Assembly (NCBI GenBank): GCA_965205785.1
Contig: OZ242188.1
Coordinates: 2,146,686 to 2,210,685 of the forward strand
Direction: 5' to 3'
Origin: BJGV01 sp965205785
GTDB taxonomy: Bacteria > Pseudomonadota > Gammaproteobacteria > Burkholderiales > Nitrosomonadaceae
DNA: 64,000 bases
Below, piece after piece: positions 63,661-64,000 of this stretch (positions are counted from its first letter, which is position 1; every line of letters begins with the position of its first letter). Below the pieces are notes generated by a model. The model was given only the letters and a program-made list of their open reading frames with translations, ran no database searches and was not told the origin of the DNA. The translations under genes and the position numbers were made by a program.

Positions 63661-64000
63661 TTATATCTGATCTTTCCTACTAAACTTTACCAAATTTGAC
63701 GTAAGGTCGCCTATAGCTGATAGCTGCCTAATCCATTTGTTATTATATTGCGTCAACGCGTTAACCTGAGCTGCAAAAGCAGGCCATGCATTTATGATAC
63801 GGCCGCTACCGTTCCATACGTCCCACATAGAAAAGACAGCGGCAGACATCTCTGATGACATACCTTCAGTGTAAAGATTTAAAAACGCTTCTAACTTTAG
63901 TCGATGTGATTGCTCTGCCTGAGGATAAATGTTCCATACAAAAGGCCGTTCTGCCCACTGAGCACGAATAAAAGAATCTTCTCCACGAATAAAATTAATA
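63661..64000 (-). CDS. earP: EF-P arginine rhamnosyltransferase, C-terminal part (runs off the window)
   Basis: The minus-strand frame is open to the right edge and ends at 63661, giving 112 residues of the C-terminal part. It contains NFIRGEDSFIRAQWAERPFV, followed by WNIYPQAEQSHRLKLEAFL, a strongly conserved region of EarP (formerly DUF2331) that binds dTDP-rhamnose. EarP glycosylates R32 of EF-P, and efp lies 80 bp downstream. The internal ATG at 63861 is not a real start. Confidence 0.93.
   Translation of the reverse strand, partial: INFIRGEDSFIRAQWAERPFVWNIYPQAEQSHRLKLEAFLNLYTEGMSSEMSAAVFSMWDVWNGSGRIINAWPAFAAQVNALTQYNNKWIRQLSAIGDLTSNLVKFSRKDQI

Overview
The window reads as betaproteobacterial chromosome, most likely a Nitrosomonas-like member of the Nitrosomonadales; the genus is an inference. 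Supporting observations are the gene order leuC-leuD-leuB-asd-fimV-truA-trpF-trpB-trpA-accD-folC-dedD-cvpA-purF-metZ, the run sdhCDAB-sdhE-gltA-sucA-sucB-lpd, an EF-P with arginine at position 32 beside earP, a one-piece tmRNA, and moderately AT-rich DNA.

Positions 1-14,750 are an accessory island. Small, mostly hypothetical genes on both strands are separated by about nine related repeats, all in + orientation. The better copies start with a fragment of the 3' end of the tmRNA gene (T-arm plus acceptor), continue with about 110 bp of recognisably related spacer, and end in a hairpin built on GTCTGCTTTTGGCACAAAGC. The array stops exactly at the tmRNA gene (ssrA, minus strand, 14728-15086), and the last hairpin half touches its 3' end. 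I read this as a decayed chain of insertions at ssrA: a cassette-like array with no integrase left in view. Cargo includes two small membrane or secreted proteins, an SRPBCC protein, a Bor-like lipoprotein, an FAD-linked oxidase, a methyltransferase, a Met-rich exported protein, a repeat-containing exported protein broken by a frameshift, a membrane-anchored protein split at a run of nine T, a DUF1353 protein, and a beta-carbonic anhydrase / CBS / SulP module that could serve bicarbonate supply.

Positions 15,173-26,460 are core: gph-ubiG-mtaD on the minus strand, then gyrA and a serine/aromatic amino acid cluster serC-serA-pheA-hisC-tyrA on the plus strand. Positions 26,461-41,051 hold the TCA cycle genes: lpd, sucB, sucA, gltA, sdhE, sdhB, sdhA, sdhD and sdhC form one minus-strand run, with mdh and acnA divergent from it. 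Positions 41,087-44,228 hold an exported EF-hand protein, cysS, and a periplasmic/cytoplasmic cyclophilin pair.

Positions 44,268-61,728 are a long co-directional minus-strand block for leucine, aspartate-family, tryptophan, fatty-acid, folate, purine and methionine synthesis. Its last gene, metZ, is preceded by a SAM-II riboswitch whose 3' edge overlaps a mutually exclusive antiterminator/terminator pair. The right end has an MFS transporter, efp, and the 3' part of earP running off the window.
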